A stretch of DNA of 64,000 bases. Origin: Robiginitalea sp. (GTDB lineage: Bacteria > Bacteroidota > Bacteroidia > Flavobacteriales > Flavobacteriaceae). Below, one piece after another: positions 60,820-64,000 of this stretch. Below the pieces are notes generated by a model. The model ran no database searches. It was not told the DNA's origin and worked only from the letters and a program-made list of their open reading frames with translations. Position numbers and translations under genes: made by a program. The stretch is from NCBI GenBank assembly GCA_024638915.1, contig JAHEJJ010000009.1, forward strand, positions 1-64,000, read 5' to 3'. The first letter of the stretch is position 1, and each line of letters opens with the position of its first letter.

Positions 60820-61998
60820 TTAGTATACAAAGGTTCCATAGGATCCGCTGATGGTTAATTTCTTGCCCTGAGAAGCCTCTACACGGCCTATAAGCTGGGC
60901 ATCCACGCCATATTCCCTGGAAATTCGGATTACCGTATCGGCCTGAGTTTCGGAAAGGTAAAGTTCCATCCGGTGACCACAGTTAAAAACCTGATACATT
61001 TCCCTCCAATCGGTACCGGATTCCTTTTGGATCAATTGGAACAAAGGTGGTACTTCAAAAAGATGATCCTTTATCACATGAAGGTTATCGATAAAATGAA
61101 GGATCTTGGTCTGTGCACCGCCGCTGCAGTGGACCATTCCGTGAATATCTGAAGGGCTCATAACCTCTAGTACTTTCTTGATGATCGGCGCATAGGTCCT
61201 GGTTGGAGACAATACCAATTTTCCTGCATCAAGAGGGGTGCCAGGTACCGGATCCGTTAATTTCTTGCTCCCCGAATAGACCAGATCCTCCGGAACAACA
61301 TGGTCATAGCTTTCCGGGTATTTCTCTTTGAGATAGGACGCAAATACATCATGCCGGGCAGAGGTGAGACCGTTACTGCCCATCCCCCCATTGTATGTCG
61401 TCTCGTATTTAGCCTGTCCGTAAGAAGCAAGCCCCACGATAACGTCTCCGGCCTGTATCCTGCTGTTGTCGATCACGGCATCCCTACGGATGCGAGCGGT
61501 AACTGTTGAATCGACGATTATGGTGCGTACAAGATCGCCTACGTCGGCCGTTTCTCCCCCGGTGGAATATATCTGAACACCACTAGCGGCTAATTCCTCG
61601 ATCAGGGATTCAGTGCCCTGAATGATCGCTGTGATCACCTCCCCGGGGATAAGGTGCTTGTTTCTTCCGATGGTGGAAGAAAGGGTGATATGATCGGTAA
61701 CTCCCACACAGAGAAGATCGTCTATGTTCATGATCAAAGCATCCTGGGCTATACCCTTCCAGACGCTGAGATCACCTGTTTCTTTCCAGTACATATAGGC
61801 GAGGGACGACTTTGTACCCGCTCCATCGGCATGCATTACCAGGCAGTAATTTTCATCTCCGGTGAGGTAATCGGGAACGATTTTACAAAACGCATTTGGA
61901 AAAAGTCCCTTATCAATGTCTTTTATAGCCTGATGTACATCTTCCTTGGAAGCTGATACTCCCCGCTGACTATAACGTTTGCTTGCCGATGCGGCCAT
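60820..61998 (-). CDS. purM: Phosphoribosylformylglycinamidine cyclo-ligase (AIR synthase)
   Basis: Closes the imidazole ring of AIR with ATP in purine synthesis. The protein has 392 residues, the longer Bacteroidota form of the E. coli 345-residue enzyme. Features are YSQRGVSASKEDVHQA at the start, LVMHADGAGTKSSLAYMYWKETG near 53-75, IAQDALIMNIDDLLCVG near 82-98 (catalytic and metal D residues), IYSTGGETADVGDLVRTIIVDSTV near 143-166 and VHCSGGAQTKILHF near 288-301. A minus-strand TATTTTTG box at 62022-62015 lies 16 bases before the start. Confidence 0.93.
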   Translation of the reverse strand: MAASASKRYSQRGVSASKEDVHQAIKDIDKGLFPNAFCKIVPDYLTGDENYCLVMHADGAGTKSSLAYMYWKETGDLSVWKGIAQDALIMNIDDLLCVGVTDHITLSSTIGRNKHLIPGEVITAIIQGTESLIEELAASGVQIYSTGGETADVGDLVRTIIVDSTVTARIRRDAVIDNSRIQAGDVIVGLASYGQAKYETTYNGGMGSNGLTSARHDVFASYLKEKYPESYDHVVPEDLVYSGSKKLTDPVPGTPLDAGKLVLSPTRTYAPIIKKVLEVMSPSDIHGMVHCSGGAQTKILHFIDNLHVIKDHLFEVPPLFQLIQKESGTDWREMYQVFNCGHRMELYLSETQADTVIRISREYGVDAQLIGRVEASQGKKLTISGSYGTFVY

Positions 61999-62014
61999 TC
62001 TATAAGCTTTTGGG

Positions 62015-62022
62015 CAAAAATA
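62015..62022 (-). promoter_or_regulatory. -7 promoter box for purM
   Basis: Minus-strand TATTTTTG, an exact TAnnTTTG match, 16 bases before the purM start at 61998. Confidence 0.35.
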
Positions 62023-62074
62023 GGCGAATCGCGTTAAAAAGCATATGCCGGTATCGCATTTGGATCAAAGTTTT

Positions 62075-64000
62075 TTACTTAATAAATAACAATTCTCTAT
62101 ACTTCGCCAATGGCCAGACATCATTTTGGACAAGTTGTTCCAATTTATCACTATGGTAGCGTATCGCATCAAAAAATGGTCTAATCTCATTGCAGTAAGC
62201 AAAGGCTTTTTTATTGAGATCCTGCATCGTATTGGCTCGCTTTCGTGCCTCTGTCATTTGGTCTGTCTTCTTTTTGATATCCACCAAATGCTCTGAAATC
62301 TGTTCAATGATCGAAAGCAGTTCTCCGGCATATTTACTGTAAGCAGCTCCATATATTTCCTTGAGTCCGGTTACATTTTCAATAAGTATGTTCTGGTAAC
62401 CGATGGCTGCGGGAATGATATGGTTATAGACCAGTTCATTATAAACCCTGCCCTCAATCTGCGTTTGCAGAATATACGTATCTAGCTCAACTTCCAGTCT
62501 TGCCTTTACCTCTGCTTCGCTCATCACCTCTGTCCTGGCGAAAAGTTCCAGACTCTTTTTTGAGGTTAATACCTGCACGGCTTCAGGTGTGCTCTTGTGG
62601 TTACTTAGCTTTCGCTTTGCTGCTTCTGCTTCCCACTCAGGGCTGTATCCATCACCATCGAATCGAATACGTTTGGAGGCCTTGATATACTCCCTTAGCA
62701 CATTGAAAACCGCCTCGTCTTTTTTCAGTTTCTTTTGGTTGATCAGCGTATCGACCTCCTTTTTAAATTCCCTGAGTTGATTTGCCACGATAGTGTTCAG
62801 CACGGTCATGGGCTTCGCGCAATTCGTTCTGGAACCCACTCCTCTAATCTCAAATTTATTGCCGGTAAAAGCAAAAGGCGAGGTTCTGTTCCTGTCGGTA
62901 TTATCGAGGAGGATTTCAGGGATCTTTCCTACTACGTTCAATTTGAGTTCGGTCTTCTCTTCCGGGGATAATTTTCCCTGAGATACACCTTCGAGCTCGT
63001 CGAGAACATCACTGAGTTGTTGTCCAACAAAAATAGACATAATGGCAGGAGGTGCCTCATTGGCTCCTAGTCTATGATCGTTGCTGGCCGAGGCAATCGA
63101 CGATCTCAGCAACTCTTCATAGCCATCTACGGCCTTGATCGTATTGATAAAAAATGTGAGGAATTGAAGATTTTTCATCGGGGTACTGCCCGGACTCAAG
63201 AGATTAACCCCCGTATCGGTGGCCAGGGACCAGTTATTGTGTTTTCCGGAACCGTTGATCCCGGCAAAAGGTTTTTCGTGGAAAAGCACCTTGAAATGAT
63301 GACGGTCTGCAACCTTCTCCATGATATCCATCAACAAGAGATTATGGTCTACCGCCAGGTTGGCCTCTTCAAAAACCGGTGCAATCTCGAATTGGTTCGG
63401 TGCCACTTCATTGTGGCGCGTCTTAACGGGGATACCCAGACGTGTACATTCCAGTTCCAGATCCTGCATAAAACTGATAGCTCTCAGAGGTATCACCCCG
63501 AAATAATGATCGTCTAGTTGTTGTCCTTTGGCTGCAGCATGACCTACCAGTGTCCGCCCTGCCAGAACGAGATCTGGTCTGGCATTGGCAAGCGATTTGT
63601 CGATTAGAAAATATTCCTGTTCCCATCCAAGTGTAGCATGTACTTTGGAGACGTTCTTATCGAAATACCGGGCTACAGCGGTCGCAGCAGCATCAACGGC
63701 GTGAAGGGCCCTTAATAGCGGGGCCTTATTGTCCAAAGCTTCTCCGGTGTAGGAGACAAAAACTGTGGGGATACATAAGGTAGTTCCATAAATAAAAGCA
63801 GGTGAGGTAGGGTCCCAGGCTGTATATCCACGAGCTTCAAAGGTATTTCGAATACCTCCACTGGGAAAACTTGAAGCATCGGGTTCTTGCTGTACCAGCT
63901 GACCTCCTTCAAATTTTTCCAGGGCTTTACCATCGGACAGAAGATCGAAAAAAGCATCGTGTTTTTCGGCGGTTGCCCCGGTAAGGGGTTGAAACCAATG
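62075..64000 (-). CDS. Type III glutamine synthetase, 5' end cut by window
   Basis: ATP-dependent synthesis of glutamine from glutamate and ammonia, the GlnN (GSIII) form that replaces or adds to GSI in Bacteroidota. The open frame runs to the right edge and 641 residues can be read from a protein of about 725-730; an internal TTG at 63736 is not the start. At the edge [17 protein letters not shown] and [22 protein letters not shown] are the family motifs that carry ATP and metal ligands. Further in are [33 protein letters not shown] and [17 protein letters not shown] near visible residues 260-320, the glutamate-binding region. It shares the nitrogen theme with the PII-amtB operon 18 kb away. 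Confidence 0.93.
   Translation of the reverse strand, partial: HWFQPLTGATAEKHDAFFDLLSDGKALEKFEGGQLVQQEPDASSFPSGGIRNTFEARGYTAWDPTSPAFIYGTTLCIPTVFVSYTGEALDNKAPLLRALHAVDAAATAVARYFDKNVSKVHATLGWEQEYFLIDKSLANARPDLVLAGRTLVGHAAAKGQQLDDHYFGVIPLRAISFMQDLELECTRLGIPVKTRHNEVAPNQFEIAPVFEEANLAVDHNLLLMDIMEKVADRHHFKVLFHEKPFAGINGSGKHNNWSLATDTGVNLLSPGSTPMKNLQFLTFFINTIKAVDGYEELLRSSIASASNDHRLGANEAPPAIMSIFVGQQLSDVLDELEGVSQGKLSPEEKTELKLNVVGKIPEILLDNTDRNRTSPFAFTGNKFEIRGVGSRTNCAKPMTVLNTIVANQLREFKKEVDTLINQKKLKKDEAVFNVLREYIKASKRIRFDGDGYSPEWEAEAAKRKLSNHKSTPEAVQVLTSKKSLELFARTEVMSEAEVKARLEVELDTYILQTQIEGRVYNELVYNHIIPAAIGYQNILIENVTGLKEIYGAAYSKYAGELLSIIEQISEHLVDIKKKTDQMTEARKRANTMQDLNKKAFAYCNEIRPFFDAIRYHSDKLEQLVQNDVWPLAKYRELLFIK

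Noticed and set aside
63712-63957. A separate ORF at the right edge on the minus strand.
   Set aside because: It is an out-of-frame reading of the type III glutamine synthetase, whose own frame stays open to position 64000 with family motifs.
1-64000. Mobile elements, CRISPR arrays, phage genes, tRNA or rRNA genes.
   Set aside because: No transposase or integrase signature, no regular spaced repeats and no cloverleaf or rRNA sequence could be recognised on either strand.

Overview
The window reads as chromosomal DNA of a marine-type member of the Flavobacteriaceae (Bacteroidota). The evidence is a type III glutamine synthetase, the DUF3276 PUR-like protein, a cyclophilin-FKBP fusion, two TonB-dependent receptors, SPII/SPI-type exported proteins of the phylum, and promoters of the Bacteroidota form (TTG or TTTG, 17-23 bases, TAnnTTTG) instead of -35/-10 boxes. 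The genus cannot be fixed from the sequence. I found no rRNA, tRNA, CRISPR array, transposase, phage gene or plasmid function; this is mostly housekeeping chromosome with dense, short-spaced genes.

Layout. 1-6.7 kb: partial Hsp20, a TerB-like protein, sucC, a Lon-substrate-domain protein, lysA, an exported thioredoxin-like protein and guaB. 6.7-14.7 kb: a FecA-like TonB receptor with a twin-operator promoter, HMG-CoA lyase, pyrD, a small exported protein and a second large TonB receptor. 14.7-20.9 kb: pepT, a YdeI-type protein, yajC, a DUF1573 lipoprotein, nusB, a half-size ABC exporter and a PUR-like nucleic acid binding protein. 20.9-30.1 kb: M14 and M28 peptidases, two peroxiredoxin/thioredoxin-fold proteins, a cupin, a GNAT, a YfiT-type transferase, the dual immunophilin and a PPK2 kinase. 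30.3-36.3 kb: a compact five-gene minus-strand operon (ABC ATPase, ABC permease, MscS channel, DUF6268-like barrel, sigma-54 response regulator without a DNA-binding domain), facing one unknown exported protein. 36.5-43.2 kb: grpE-dnaJ, a TIGR01777 epimerase, mnmD, DUF4920, ilvE, a MazG-like protein and three small membrane proteins including crcB. 43.3-46.4 kb: a nitrogen unit of PII, AmtB and an outer-membrane barrel protein behind two matching inverted repeats. 46.4-50.7 kb: DUF1684 lipoprotein, a DJ-1/PfpI lipoprotein, an alpha/beta hydrolase, an Lrp/AsnC regulator and a four-helix-like protein. 50.7-64 kb: fused acyl-CoA mutase (IcmF), purU, a PfkB kinase, two small ORFs, pyrF, prfA, an ApbE plus Rieske pair, purM and a 3' portion of the type III glutamine synthetase.

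Functional threads: nucleotide synthesis (guaB, pyrD, pyrF, purM, purU), nitrogen handling (PII-AmtB-barrel and GlnN-type GS), branched-chain amino acid and acyl-CoA metabolism (ilvE, HMG-CoA lyase, IcmF with a neighbouring Lrp/AsnC gene), protein folding (Hsp20, DnaJ/GrpE, immunophilin fusion), and envelope functions.

Most interesting items: (1) twin 26-bp inverted repeats TATACCC-N12-GGGTAwA, 53 bp apart, before the PII-amtB operon; (2) twin 21-bp repeats bracketing the promoter of the FecA-like receptor; (3) two overlooked ORFs, 27 and 59 codons, that share an ungapped transmembrane N-terminus; (4) an overlooked 42-codon exported Cys-rich ORF; (5) the ABC/MscS/barrel/sigma-54-regulator operon; (6) a DnaJ with only two of four zinc-binding CxxCxGxG motifs; (7) a half ABC exporter with a degenerate Walker B.
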